NCBI RefSeq assembly: GCF_027947575.1
Contig: NZ_CP116256.1
Location: 1,736,001 to 1,800,000 of the forward strand
Source: Streptomyces rubrogriseus
Lineage (GTDB): Bacteria > Actinomycetota > Actinomycetes > Streptomycetales > Streptomycetaceae
Direction: 5' to 3'
DNA length: 64,000 nt
Shown in pieces: positions 16,935 through 24,953 of this stretch (position 1 is the first letter of the stretch; each line of letters opens with the position of its first letter). The translations under genes and the position numbers were made by a program. The notes below the pieces were generated by a model, which saw only the letters and a program-made list of their open reading frames with translations, was not told where the DNA came from and searched no databases.

Positions 16935-18365
16935 ATGCCCGCCCGTCTTCGCGCCCTGGTCACCGTGTTGTGCGCGGCGGTCCTCGCGGCGCTGCTCCCC
17001 GCGGCCGCCGCACACGCCGAGAGCCGGACCGTGCAGGGCGGACGGCTCGACTGGGGCATCAAGTCCTCGTTCCAGACCTATGTCACCGGGCCCGTCGCGA
17101 AGGGCAGTTACTCCCTCAACGGGGGTGCGGCCACCGTCGGCGGCAGCTCGTTCCGCTTCCACTCGGCGACCGGCACCTACGACGGCGACACCGGTGCCTT
17201 CCGCGCCGCCTTCTCCGGTGGCGTGCACTTCCTCGGCCACCGCACCGGCACCGGCGCCCACCAGCTCGACCTCACCCTCAGCCGTCCCACCGTGAGCATC
17301 TCCGGCTCCAACGGCACGCTCCACCTGGACGTCGTCAGCAAGGCGAAGGACACCGGGGCGGTCACGACGTCCCGTCAGGTGCCCGTCGCCTCCCTCTCCC
17401 TCGGCGGCATCGACATGCGGGGCGGCGGCGGCACCGTCGCCCTGAACAACCTCCCCGCCACCCTCACCGCCGAGGGCGCCCGGTCCTTCGCCGGGTACTA
17501 CACCGCCGGCACCGCACTGGACCCGGTGAGCCTGTCCGCCGACGTGAAGGCGCCCGCGCCGAAGCGGGAGACGCAGCCGTCGGACACCCCCGCACCGTCC
17601 GCCGAGTCGCCGGAGCCCGCGAAGACGTCGGGCGGCACGGTCCGGGACGGTGCCGTCGACTGGGGCGTGCGCCGCACCTTCCGCGAGTACGTCACCGGCG
17701 ACATCGCCGACGGAGAGTGGGCCCTCACCGCGGGCGCCCAGGACGGCGGCGCGCTCTTCCGCTTCCCCGGCGGTGAGGGGACGTACGAGGACGGCGGCCT
17801 CAGCGCCGTCTTCAAGGGCACGGTCCGCTTCACCGGTGCCCACGGCCTCGACCTGAGCCTCGGCAACGTACGGACCGTCGTCGAGGACGGCAGGGGCACG
17901 CTGTACGCCGACGTGACGAGCCCGGACGTCAGGGAGAAGAAGGTGCCCCTGGTCACCTTCACCGCGGGCGAGCTGAAGCCGGCGGGCGGTCTGGTGAAGG
18001 TCACCGAGGCCCCCGCGAAGCTCACCGCGCGCGGTGCGCAGGCCTTCGGCGGCATGTACCAGGCGGGCACCGAGATGGACCCGGTGTCCCTCGCGGTCGC
18101 CCTCACCGCCGACGCGGAACTGCCCGCCCTGCCCGACCTCGGCAGCGAGCCCGCGCCGAGTGCGAGCCCGCGGCCCGAGAAGACCGGCGCGGATCCCTCC
18201 GCCGCCCCCGTCGCGAGCACCACCGACGACGGCGACTTCCCCGCACTTCCCGTCTCCCTCGCGGCCGGCGCCCTGCTGCTGGCGGCCGCGGTCCTCGTGG
18301 CCGTCGCCCTCCGCAGGCGCCGCGCCCGGCCCGCCGCGTCCCCCGGGGACCCGGAGCAGGGCTGA
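16935..18365 (+). CDS. htaA: HtaA-domain heme-binding cell-surface protein
   Basis: A 476-aa exported protein. A signal peptide (LVTVLCAAVLAALLPAAAAHA) is followed by an HtaA domain from about residue 35 (GRLDWGIKSSFQTYVTGPV), a Pro/Ser linker near 215-230, and a second HtaA domain from about 236 (GAVDWGVRRTFREYVTGDI). Near the end a hydrophobic helix (SLAAGALLLAAAVLVAVAL) and an Arg-rich tail anchor it in the membrane. HtaA domains bind heme or heme-protein complexes and pass heme to HmuT-type receptors. It is the first gene of a plus-strand unit with a second HtaA gene 42 bp downstream. Confidence 0.88.
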   Translation: MPARLRALVTVLCAAVLAALLPAAAAHAESRTVQGGRLDWGIKSSFQTYVTGPVAKGSYSLNGGAATVGGSSFRFHSATGTYDGDTGAFRAAFSGGVHFLGHRTGTGAHQLDLTLSRPTVSISGSNGTLHLDVVSKAKDTGAVTTSRQVPVASLSLGGIDMRGGGGTVALNNLPATLTAEGARSFAGYYTAGTALDPVSLSADVKAPAPKRETQPSDTPAPSAESPEPAKTSGGTVRDGAVDWGVRRTFREYVTGDIADGEWALTAGAQDGGALFRFPGGEGTYEDGGLSAVFKGTVRFTGAHGLDLSLGNVRTVVEDGRGTLYADVTSPDVREKKVPLVTFTAGELKPAGGLVKVTEAPAKLTARGAQAFGGMYQAGTEMDPVSLAVALTADAELPALPDLGSEPAPSASPRPEKTGADPSAAPVASTTDDGDFPALPVSLAAGALLLAAAVLVAVALRRRRARPAASPGDPEQG

Positions 18366-18407
18366 ACACCCCCCTGACACCCCCCGACACCCTAGGAGAA
18401 CCGAGCC

Positions 18408-20027
18408 ATGCCCGTCAGACGACGCCGCTCCACCGCACTCGCCGCCGCCGTCGCCACGGCCGCCGCCCTCGGCACGACCGCCCTCGCCACGCTGGGCGGC
18501 GCCACCACCGCCTCGGCCGCCGGATCCCCGCTCGCGGACTACGAGTTGACGTGGGGCATCAAGCAGTCCTACCGGACGTACGTCGGCATGTTCGGCGCCT
18601 TCACCGCGTCGGAGGGCGCCACCCAGGCCGCCGGGAACGGCGCGTTCACCTTCACCGACGGCACCGGCACCTACGACCACACGACGAACGTCGTCGACCT
18701 CGGCTTCCAGGGCAAGCTGGTGAGCGCCTCCGCCGCGCACAAGTTCGAGGTCACGCTCACCGACGTGCGCTTCGACAGCGGCGCCGGTGAGATCACCGCC
18801 GACGTGACGACGGTCGACACCTCCGGCGCGACGCCCACCAAGAAGGGCGACGACGTGCCGCTCGCCAAGGTCGCCGTGACCCGCGCGATGACGGACATGG
18901 CGACCACCCTCACCACCGAGGCGGGCGAGTACCTCGGCAGCGCGAGCTACGCGGGCGCGGCCGGGGACCCGCTGACGGTGGTCAGGAAGACGCCGGAGCC
19001 GACCACCGGGCCGACCACGGAACCCACCACCGGGCCGAGCACCGGGCCGAGCGCGGAGCCCTCCACCGACCCGACCGACCCGACCGACCCGGAGCCGACC
19101 GGGACCGACTCCACCGGACCCGGGCCGACCGATCCGCAGACCACGCCCGCCACCCGGGACCCGAGCCCCACGGCGAGCACGAGCGCCTCGCCCTCGGCCC
19201 CCGCGAGCACGGCCCCCACCAAGGGCGAGATCGCCGACGGCACCCTCGGCTGGGGCGTGAAGGAGTCCTTCCGCGCCTACGTCGTCGGCAACATCGCCAA
19301 GGGCCGGGTCACCGTCTCCGGCGGCGCCACCCAGGCCGCCGGGAACGGCGCGTTCACCTTCAAGGACGCCACCGGCACCTACGACACGGACGCCGACAGG
19401 CTGACCGCCACCTTCAAGGGCGCCGTCAACTTCAAGGGCCACGAGTCGGGCGGCACCTACGGCCTCGACCTGACCCTGAGCAACCTCAAGGCCACCCTCG
19501 ACGGCGGCACCGGCAAGCTCACCGCCGACGTGGACAGCCTCGGCACGCGGACCGAGGGCGTGGTCCTGGCCGGCCTCGAGGCGAAGTCCGGCGACCTGAA
19601 GGCCGACAAGAACGTCATCACGGTCGACGGCATCGCCGCCACCGTCACCGACGCAGGTGCGAAGGTCTTCGGCAACTACCCGGCAGGCACGGCCCTCGAC
19701 CCGGTCGGCCTCTCGGTGGCGCTGAGCGACGACGCCCAACTGCCGGACGGCGGCGGCTCGGACACGTCCGGCGGCACGGGCGGCGGCTCCGGCACGGCGG
19801 GCGGCTCCACCGGCGGGGGCACGGGCACCGCCGGTGGCGCCGGATCGACCGTCGGCGGCACCGGAACGACCACCGGCGGTTCGATCGGCGGCGGCAGCCT
19901 CGCCTCCACCGGCTCGGACGTACCCGGCCCGGCGCTGGGCGCGGCGGCCGGTGCCGCGGTCGTGGTCGGCGCGGGCGCGGTGTACGCGACGCGCAGGCGG
20001 CGGGGGCAGGCGCGGTCCGCCGGGTAA
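18408..20027 (+). CDS. HtaA-domain heme-binding protein with LAXTG sortase signal
   Basis: A 539-aa exported protein with two HtaA domains. The first begins near residue 45 (LTWGIKQSYRTYVGMFG) and the second near 280 (LGWGVKESFRAYVVGNI). Between them is a Thr/Pro/Glu/Asp-rich stalk (about 195-275), and after them a Gly/Ser/Thr-rich stalk. The C-terminus is a cell-wall sorting signal: LASTG at 498-502, a hydrophobic stretch and RRRR, the form cut by class E sortases of high-GC Gram-positives. So it should be covalently wall-attached while its partner HtaA stays in the membrane, giving a relay for heme across the wall. It starts behind AGGAGAACCGAGCC. Confidence 0.88.
   Translation: MPVRRRRSTALAAAVATAAALGTTALATLGGATTASAAGSPLADYELTWGIKQSYRTYVGMFGAFTASEGATQAAGNGAFTFTDGTGTYDHTTNVVDLGFQGKLVSASAAHKFEVTLTDVRFDSGAGEITADVTTVDTSGATPTKKGDDVPLAKVAVTRAMTDMATTLTTEAGEYLGSASYAGAAGDPLTVVRKTPEPTTGPTTEPTTGPSTGPSAEPSTDPTDPTDPEPTGTDSTGPGPTDPQTTPATRDPSPTASTSASPSAPASTAPTKGEIADGTLGWGVKESFRAYVVGNIAKGRVTVSGGATQAAGNGAFTFKDATGTYDTDADRLTATFKGAVNFKGHESGGTYGLDLTLSNLKATLDGGTGKLTADVDSLGTRTEGVVLAGLEAKSGDLKADKNVITVDGIAATVTDAGAKVFGNYPAGTALDPVGLSVALSDDAQLPDGGGSDTSGGTGGGSGTAGGSTGGGTGTAGGAGSTVGGTGTTTGGSIGGGSLASTGSDVPGPALGAAAGAAVVVGAGAVYATRRRRGQARSAG
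19003..19135 (+). repeat. Coding repeat: Thr/Pro stalk in the sortase-linked HtaA protein
   Basis: Imperfect short repeats of the form ACCACCGGGCCGACCACGGA and CCGACCGACC encode alternating TTGP/TTEP/STGP and then TDPTDP units. It is a low-complexity linker, typical of wall-anchored proteins, and is prone to length variation between strains. Confidence 0.7.
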
Positions 20028-20068
20028 TCCGTTGCGGGCCGGGGCGGTCCGCGCCCGATACTGTCCGG

Positions 20069-20947
20069 ATGGAACGGACGGTGCGGGAAGCGACTCCGGG
20101 ACCCCTGGTCCTGGACGTCCGGGGCCGCCCCGGCCCACCGCCGCTGCGATTCGTCCGGGCCCGGGACGGCGGCCCGCCCACGCTCCACCAGGGCGACCGC
20201 CCCCTCACCCGGACCCTCCCCCAGACTTCGTCCGGGGGGACCCCCATCTCGCTTCGCTCGCACGGCGACGGCTGCTGCCGCGAGCTGCACCTGCGCCGCC
20301 TGCCCGGCCACCGCTCCCCGCTGCCGCCCCTGCGCGCCGCGTCGATGCGCACACCGGACGCCGACTGGCGCCACCGCTGCGCCCGGTGGCTGGAGGACAC
20401 CCCCCACGGCCCGCTGCACGACGGACGCTGGTCGCTCACCGCACGCGCGTCGTTCGCTCCCGGCATCTGGACCGAGGACTTCGTACCGGACTGGCCCGAC
20501 ACCGTCCTCGAACTGCTCTGCGGGGGCGGCTGGCACGGCGTCCTGCCGCTGCGCCCGCTCTCGCCCCCCGACGCGCCGCGCGTGAAGGCGTACCGCAAGC
20601 ACGCCCGGGACGGCACCCTCGCCCCGGTCCTGCTGTGGTGGGCGTCCTTCCTCGACGGCTGGCTGATCCTGGACGGCCACGACCGGGCCGTGGCGGCGCT
20701 GGCGGAGGGCATCGAACCGCCCTGCGTGGTGCTCGCCCGGCTGCCGGACGAGGCGGAGTGGCGCCGGACCGCCGACGCGGTCGCCGAGGGGCACGCGGAG
20801 CGCATGGCCCGGCTGTCGGAGCACCCCGCCGGACCCGGGACCGAACGCCGGCGCGCCGCCCTGGAACGCGGGTACGCGGACGCGCTCGCCACCCTCCCGT
20901 ACGACGAGGCCCCCACCCCGCTCTGGCCGCCCGCGGACGATGCTTGA
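20069..20947 (+). CDS. Protein of unknown function (292 aa) in the heme island
   Basis: A 292-aa soluble protein without signal peptide. I do not recognise a family. Visible features are a Trp-rich central part (TPDADWRHRCARWL, WTEDFVPDWPD, LLWWASFLDGWLILDGHDRAVAAL) and a Glu/Arg-rich helical C-terminus. Its start lies 5 nt behind a GATACT hexamer, so the transcript is probably leaderless. It sits 41 bp behind the HtaA gene and 8 bp before the PhzF-like gene. Residues around 50-73 are encoded by a Streptomyces-type mini-repeat and look like an in-frame insertion. It may be a heme-island partner or only a neighbour. Confidence 0.6.
   Translation: MERTVREATPGPLVLDVRGRPGPPPLRFVRARDGGPPTLHQGDRPLTRTLPQTSSGGTPISLRSHGDGCCRELHLRRLPGHRSPLPPLRAASMRTPDADWRHRCARWLEDTPHGPLHDGRWSLTARASFAPGIWTEDFVPDWPDTVLELLCGGGWHGVLPLRPLSPPDAPRVKAYRKHARDGTLAPVLLWWASFLDGWLILDGHDRAVAALAEGIEPPCVVLARLPDEAEWRRTADAVAEGHAERMARLSEHPAGPGTERRRAALERGYADALATLPYDEAPTPLWPPADDA
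20210..20272 (+). repeat. Mini-repeat element inside a coding region
   Basis: The stretch CTCCCCCAGACTTCGTCCGG followed by GGGGACCCCCATCTCGCTTC and GCTCGCACGG has the CTCCCCCAG/GGGGACCCCCA pattern of small stem-loop repeats often found between Streptomyces genes. Here it is in frame within the 292-aa protein and encodes a low-complexity Thr/Ser/Gly segment. A related CTCCCCCAG...GGTACCCCCAG unit occurs at 54948-54984. Identification as a dispersed repeat rests on my memory of such elements. Confidence 0.5.
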
Positions 20948-20955
20948 ATGCCCCG

Positions 20956-21600
20956 GTGACCGACTACGACGTACTGCGGGTCTTCTGCGCGCCGAACGGC
21001 GGATACGGCAACGAACTGGGCGTCGTCCGGGACGGATCCGTACTGCCGGAGCCCGAGCGGCGGCAGGAGTTGGCCGCCAAACTCGGCTTCAGCGAGACCG
21101 TGTTCGTGGACGACCCCGAGCGCGGCGTCGTCGACATCTACACGCCCACCCTGCGCCTGCCCTTCGCCGGGCACCCCTGCGTCGGCACCGCCTGGCTGCT
21201 CGACGTGCCCGAACTCGTCACGCGGGCCGGGGTGGTGGGCGCCCGGCTGGACGGGGAGTTCAGCTGGATCGAGGCCCGGCCGGAGTGGGCCCCGCCGCGC
21301 ACCCTGCGCCAGTACGCCACCGTCGCCGAGGTCGACGACCTCGCGGTGCCGCCGAAGGGGGAGTGGGTCTACGCCTGGGCTTGGGAGGACGAGGCGGCGG
21401 GACGGGTGCGGGCCCGCGCCTTCCCGGGCCGGGACGACGGCATCGACGAGGACGAGGCGACGGGCGCGGCGGCACTGCTGCTGACCGGACGCCTGGGACG
21501 CGCCCTCAACATCACCCAGGGCGTCGGCTCCCAGATCCTCACCGCGCCGCAGCCCGAGGGCTGGGTCGAGATCGGCGGCCGGGTCCGCCTGGAGCGCTGA
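20956..21600 (+). CDS. PhzF-like (phenazine biosynthesis/epimerase fold) protein, short form
   Basis: A 214-aa protein with PhzF-family marks: YDVLRVFCAPNGGYGNELGVV at the N-terminus, the catalytic-glutamate block GFSETVFVDDPERG, LPFAGHPCVGTAWLL, and DEDEATGAAALLLTGRL near the C-terminus. Usual family members have about 260-300 residues, so the middle is shortened although the conserved ends are intact. PhzF folds catalyse isomerisation or epimerisation; the substrate is unknown. The GTG start lies 8 bp behind the stop of the preceding gene, suggesting co-transcription. Confidence 0.8.
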   Translation: MTDYDVLRVFCAPNGGYGNELGVVRDGSVLPEPERRQELAAKLGFSETVFVDDPERGVVDIYTPTLRLPFAGHPCVGTAWLLDVPELVTRAGVVGARLDGEFSWIEARPEWAPPRTLRQYATVAEVDDLAVPPKGEWVYAWAWEDEAAGRVRARAFPGRDDGIDEDEATGAAALLLTGRLGRALNITQGVGSQILTAPQPEGWVEIGGRVRLER

Positions 21601-21601
21601 C

Positions 21602-22255
21602 TCAGGCGGACAGCGGGAACTCCTCGCCGAGCGCCCGGAACACCGCCGTGTTCAGGGCGAAGGCGCGCTTGCACTCGGCGACCACCCGCTGCTTCTCCAG
21701 GTCGTCGGCGCGGATGCCGTCCAGCAGGTCGCGGTACTCCCGCTTGAAGGCGGCCGGGTTGGAGATCTCCTCGAAGACGTAGAAACGGACCCCGTCGCCC
21801 TTCCTGGCGAAGCCCCAGGTCCGCTCGGCCTTGTCCCGGATGATCTGGCCGCCCGACAGGTCGCCGAGGTAGCGCGTGTAGTGGTGGGCGACGTACCCCG
21901 CCGGCCACTCCTCGGCGCACTCGCGCACCCGGGCCGCGTACGCCTCGGTCGCGGGCAGGGCGGTCAGCCCCGCACGCCAGCCGGCGCCGCGCAGGTGCGC
22001 CAGGTCCCGCTCCAGCGAGGCCAGCCGCAGCAGCTCCGGCCGGACGAACGGCCCCGCCACCGGGTCCGCCGCCAGCCGCCCGGCGGCGGCCTCCAGGGCC
22101 TCGTAGACGAACCACAGCTGCTCGGTGTAGCGCGCGTAGGCGTCGACACCGAGCGCTCCGCCCAGCAGGTCGCTCATGAACGTCGAGGTCTCCGCCTCCA
22201 CGTGCTGCTGGTGGGAGGCGGTGCGGATGAGCGTCGAGAAGGAGTCCATGCGCAT
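21602..22255 (-). CDS. hmuO: Heme oxygenase (biliverdin-producing)
   Basis: A 217-aa heme oxygenase of the HmuO/HO-1 type, which opens heme with oxygen and reductant to biliverdin, CO and ferrous iron. The proximal histidine is most likely H18 in SHQQHVEAE, matching the family pattern HxxAE, followed by STFMSDLLGG. The distal helix has the signature YLGDLSGGQ. A second ATG six bases downstream is equally possible. An iron box ends 8 bp upstream of the start, so expression should rise when iron is low. It converges with the PhzF-like gene (stop codons adjacent) and completes the pathway HtaA to HmuTUV to heme degradation. Confidence 0.93.
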   Translation of the reverse strand: MRMDSFSTLIRTASHQQHVEAETSTFMSDLLGGALGVDAYARYTEQLWFVYEALEAAAGRLAADPVAGPFVRPELLRLASLERDLAHLRGAGWRAGLTALPATEAYAARVRECAEEWPAGYVAHHYTRYLGDLSGGQIIRDKAERTWGFARKGDGVRFYVFEEISNPAAFKREYRDLLDGIRADDLEKQRVVAECKRAFALNTAVFRALGEEFPLSA

Positions 22256-22262
22256 GATTTTC

Positions 22263-22281
22263 TATGGTTAGGCTTACCTAA
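22263..22281. promoter_or_regulatory. Iron box in front of hmuO
   Basis: TATGGTTAGGCTTACCTAA agrees with TTAGGTTAGGCTAACCTAA at 16 of 19 positions, including an intact GGTTAGGCT core and CCTAA end. It lies immediately upstream of the heme oxygenase start and should overlap its promoter. Confidence 0.8.
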
Positions 22282-22335
22282 GTCAATAGGCTTGCCGACG
22301 GGCTGTCGGTAAAAGCGTACCCACTCGGACGCGAA

Positions 22336-22365
22336 ACGGCCCGCCCTCCGGGGAGAGCGGGCCGT
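22336..22365 (-). terminator. Hairpin downstream of map
   Basis: ACGGCCCGC and GCGGGCCGT form a perfect 9-bp stem with a 12-base loop, 28 bp past the map stop codon. There is no T-run, as is common for Streptomyces terminators. It separates map from hmuO on the same strand. Confidence 0.65.
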
Positions 22366-22392
22366 CGAGCGACGCGGATCGGGGGACAGGGG

Positions 22393-23250
22393 TCAGGGCA
22401 GCGTGAGGATCTCCGCGCCCGAGTCCGTCACCACCAGGGTGTGCTCGAACTGCGCGGTCCGCCTGCGGTCCTTCGTCACGACCGTCCAGCCGTCGTCCCA
22501 CATGTCGTACTCGTGGGTGCCGAGCGTCAGCATCGGCTCGATCGTGAAGGTCATTCCGGGCTGGATGACGGTCGTCGCGTGCGGGCTGTCGTAGTGCGGG
22601 ACGATGAGCCCCGAGTGGAACGACGAGTTGATCCCGTGGCCGGTGAAGTCCCGCACCACCCCGTACCCGAACCGCTTCGCGTACGACTCGATGACCCGGC
22701 CGATGATGTTGATCTGCCGGCCCGGCTTGACCGCCTTGATCGCGCGGGCCAGCGACTCCCGGGTCCGCTCGACCAGCAGCCGGCTCTCCTCGTCCACCTC
22801 GCCGACCAGGTAGGTCGCGTTGTTGTCGCCGTGCACCCCGCCGATGTACGCCGTCACGTCCAGGTTCACGATGTCGCCGTCGCGCAGCACCGTGGAGTCG
22901 GGGATGCCGTGGCAGATGACCTCGTTGACCGAGCTGCACAGGGACTTGGGGTAGCCCCGGTAGCCGAGCGTCGAGGGGTAGGCGCCGTGGTCGCACATGT
23001 ACTCGTGCGCCACCCGGTCCAGCGCGTCCGTCGTCACGCCGGGCGCGATGTGCTTCGCGGCCTCCTCCATCGCCCGCGCCGCGATCCGCCCGGCCACGCG
23101 CATCGCCTCGACCGTCTCGGGCGTCTGCACCTCCGGTCCGGTGTACGGCGTCGGCGCGGGTTTGCCGACGTACTCGGGCCGGCGGATGTTTCCGGGCACG
23201 GAACGGGTGGGGGACAGCTCCCCTGGGACGAGCAGCGACTGGCCAGACAT
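22393..23250 (-). CDS. map: Type I methionine aminopeptidase
   Basis: A 285-aa cytosolic methionine aminopeptidase that removes the initiator methionine from new proteins. All five metal ligands are visible: D131 (NLDVT), D142 (HGDNN), H205 (FTGHGI), E238 (TIEPM) and E269 (FEHT). The N-terminal 40 residues contain an SH3-ligand-like Pro-rich extension ([16 protein letters not shown]), as in the actinobacterial long form. A clear hairpin follows the stop. The gene is divergent from an 80-aa gene, with 58 bp between the starts. Confidence 0.95.
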   Translation of the reverse strand: MSGQSLLVPGELSPTRSVPGNIRRPEYVGKPAPTPYTGPEVQTPETVEAMRVAGRIAARAMEEAAKHIAPGVTTDALDRVAHEYMCDHGAYPSTLGYRGYPKSLCSSVNEVICHGIPDSTVLRDGDIVNLDVTAYIGGVHGDNNATYLVGEVDEESRLLVERTRESLARAIKAVKPGRQINIIGRVIESYAKRFGYGVVRDFTGHGINSSFHSGLIVPHYDSPHATTVIQPGMTFTIEPMLTLGTHEYDMWDDGWTVVTKDRRRTAQFEHTLVVTDSGAEILTLP

Positions 23251-23308
23251 GCGGCGAGTCTAACCAGCGGCCATGGGGGAACATGTCGGTGGCGAGAGGA
23301 GCTGTCCC

Positions 23309-23551
23309 ATGGCCCTGTTCAAGAAGCGCACGGTCGGCAAACCGGGCGAGTGGTACTACTGCCTGGAGCACCAGAAGGTCGAGGAAGGACCGGACTGCCC
23401 GGGCAAGGACCGCTTCGGGCCGTATGCCACCCGGACCGAGGCCGAGCACGCGATGCAGACCGCCCGCGAGCGCAACCTCGAATGGGAGAACGACCCCAGG
23501 TGGCACGACGTCCCCTCCGCGGGAAGCGCCGACGGCGACCGCGACGACTGA
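23309..23551 (+). CDS. Small conserved protein of unknown function (80 aa)
   Basis: An 80-aa hydrophilic protein beginning MALFKKRTVGKPGEWYYCLE, with a GPDCPGKDRFGPYATRTEAE centre and an Asp/Gly-rich end. I believe it is a conserved Streptomyces protein but cannot name a domain. The ATG follows GAGAGGAGCTGTCCC. Its stop directly abuts the stop of the converging MFS gene. Confidence 0.75.
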   Translation: MALFKKRTVGKPGEWYYCLEHQKVEEGPDCPGKDRFGPYATRTEAEHAMQTARERNLEWENDPRWHDVPSAGSADGDRDD

Positions 23552-24895
23552 TCAGCCGCTCGCGGCGTCGGCTGCGCGCTTCTCGCGCAGCCGCACCGCG
23601 TGCTCGTTCGTCCGCGCGTCGTACGTCATCATCGTCGGCAGGCACAGCGCCAGCAGCCCCACCGCGCCGGCGCACAGCAGCCCGCCCGACCACACCGACG
23701 CCCGCACCCCGACGAGCGCGGCCGTGCCGCCCGCCCGGACCTGGCCGAGCTGCGGACCCACCGAGTACGACAGCAGCTCGATCCCGGCGAGCCGGCCGCG
23801 CAGCTCGTCCGGGATGGTCTGGTTCCACATCGCGCTGCGGAAGACGCCGCTGACCATGTCGCAGGCGCCGGCGAGCACGAAGCACAGCAGCACCAGCCAC
23901 ACGTTCCCGGCGAAGCCCGCCGCGGCGATCGCCACGCCCCAGCCGGCCGCCGCGAGTACCACCATCCGCCCGTGCCGGTGCACCCGCGAGGTCCAGCCGC
24001 TGCTCACGCTCACCAGCAGCGAGCCCGCCGGAATCGCCGCGTACATCAGCCCGAGCGACCACTCGGCGTCCAACTCGTCGGCCAGGAACGGCAGGACCGC
24101 GAGCGGCATCGCCAGGAGCATCGCCGCGAGGTCGACCGCGTAGGTGCCCAGCAGCTCCTTGCGGCTCCACGCGTACCGGGCGCCCTCGGCGATCGCCGCC
24201 CACGACGGCCTGCGCGCCTCGTGCGAGGCGGGCGAGGAGGCGAGCCCCGCCACCAGGGCCACCGAGGCGGCGAAGGTGACCAGGTCGACCGCGTACGCCC
24301 AGCCGAGCCCCGCGTACGCCACCACCACGCCCGCCAGCGCCGGTCCGGCGATCCCGCCGACCTGCCAGCGCAGCGCGTTCAGCGAGGCGGCGGCCGGCAG
24401 GTGCTCGTGGGCCACGATCCGCGGGATCAGCGAGTCCAGGGCCGGACGCTGCACCGCGCCGAGCGCCGAGGTGAACGCGGCGATCACATACAGCGGCCAG
24501 ACGGCCGGGCTCGGCATCAGCGCGTTGACCAGCAGCGCCGCGCACGCCACGCCCTGACCGGCCTCCGTCCACAGGATCAGCCGCCGTTTGTCCCAGGCGT
24601 CGGCCAGCGCACCGCCGTACAGCCCGAAGACCACCAGCGGCACCAGCTCGACGGCCCCGATCGCGCCCACCGCCGCCGCCGAGCCGGTCAGCTCCTTGAT
24701 CTGCACCGGCAGCGCGACGAACGTCAGGAAGCTCCCGAAGTTCGTGATCAGACCCGAGATCCACAGCCGCCGGAAGTCCCGGGAGGCCCGCCAGGGCGAG
24801 AGGTCGGGCAGTAGCGCCCGCAGTCCGGTGGGCGCACCGACGGGCACGTCCGCGGGTTTGTCGGCGGGCGCGTCGGCGGGGGAGGTGTCGGTCAC
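23552..24895 (-). CDS. MFS transporter (EntS/MFS_3-like exporter)
   Basis: A 447-aa MFS protein with about 12 hydrophobic segments. The pattern (SRDFRRLWISGLITNFGSFLTFVALP, then GGALADAWDKRRLIL, then SLNALRWQVGGIAGPALAGV) is that of the MFS_3 / enterobactin exporter EntS group. A Pro/Ala/Asp-rich tail of 30 residues precedes TM1. Lying close to the heme island it might export a siderophore, but there is no iron box in front and no siderophore synthase nearby, so this is weak. The GTG start lacks a clear ribosome binding site. Confidence 0.82.
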   Translation of the reverse strand: MTDTSPADAPADKPADVPVGAPTGLRALLPDLSPWRASRDFRRLWISGLITNFGSFLTFVALPVQIKELTGSAAAVGAIGAVELVPLVVFGLYGGALADAWDKRRLILWTEAGQGVACAALLVNALMPSPAVWPLYVIAAFTSALGAVQRPALDSLIPRIVAHEHLPAAASLNALRWQVGGIAGPALAGVVVAYAGLGWAYAVDLVTFAASVALVAGLASSPASHEARRPSWAAIAEGARYAWSRKELLGTYAVDLAAMLLAMPLAVLPFLADELDAEWSLGLMYAAIPAGSLLVSVSSGWTSRVHRHGRMVVLAAAGWGVAIAAAGFAGNVWLVLLCFVLAGACDMVSGVFRSAMWNQTIPDELRGRLAGIELLSYSVGPQLGQVRAGGTAALVGVRASVWSGGLLCAGAVGLLALCLPTMMTYDARTNEHAVRLREKRAADAASG

Positions 24896-24953
24896 GAGGG
24901 CCCATCGTCCGGCGCCCGCCGGAGCACGGGCAACCGGTTTTCCGGCAAGCCCG

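Noticed and set aside
16905..20138. A 1,077-codon open frame on the minus strand opposite the two HtaA genes
   Set aside because: It is the mirror of GC-rich coding DNA: composition is Gly/Arg/Val/Ala-rich without any domain, and both HtaA genes beneath it have signal peptides, domains and normal third-position GC.
23552..24895. MFS gene as a siderophore exporter of the iron island
   Set aside because: It resembles EntS, but no iron box or siderophore biosynthesis gene is near, and map separates it from the island.
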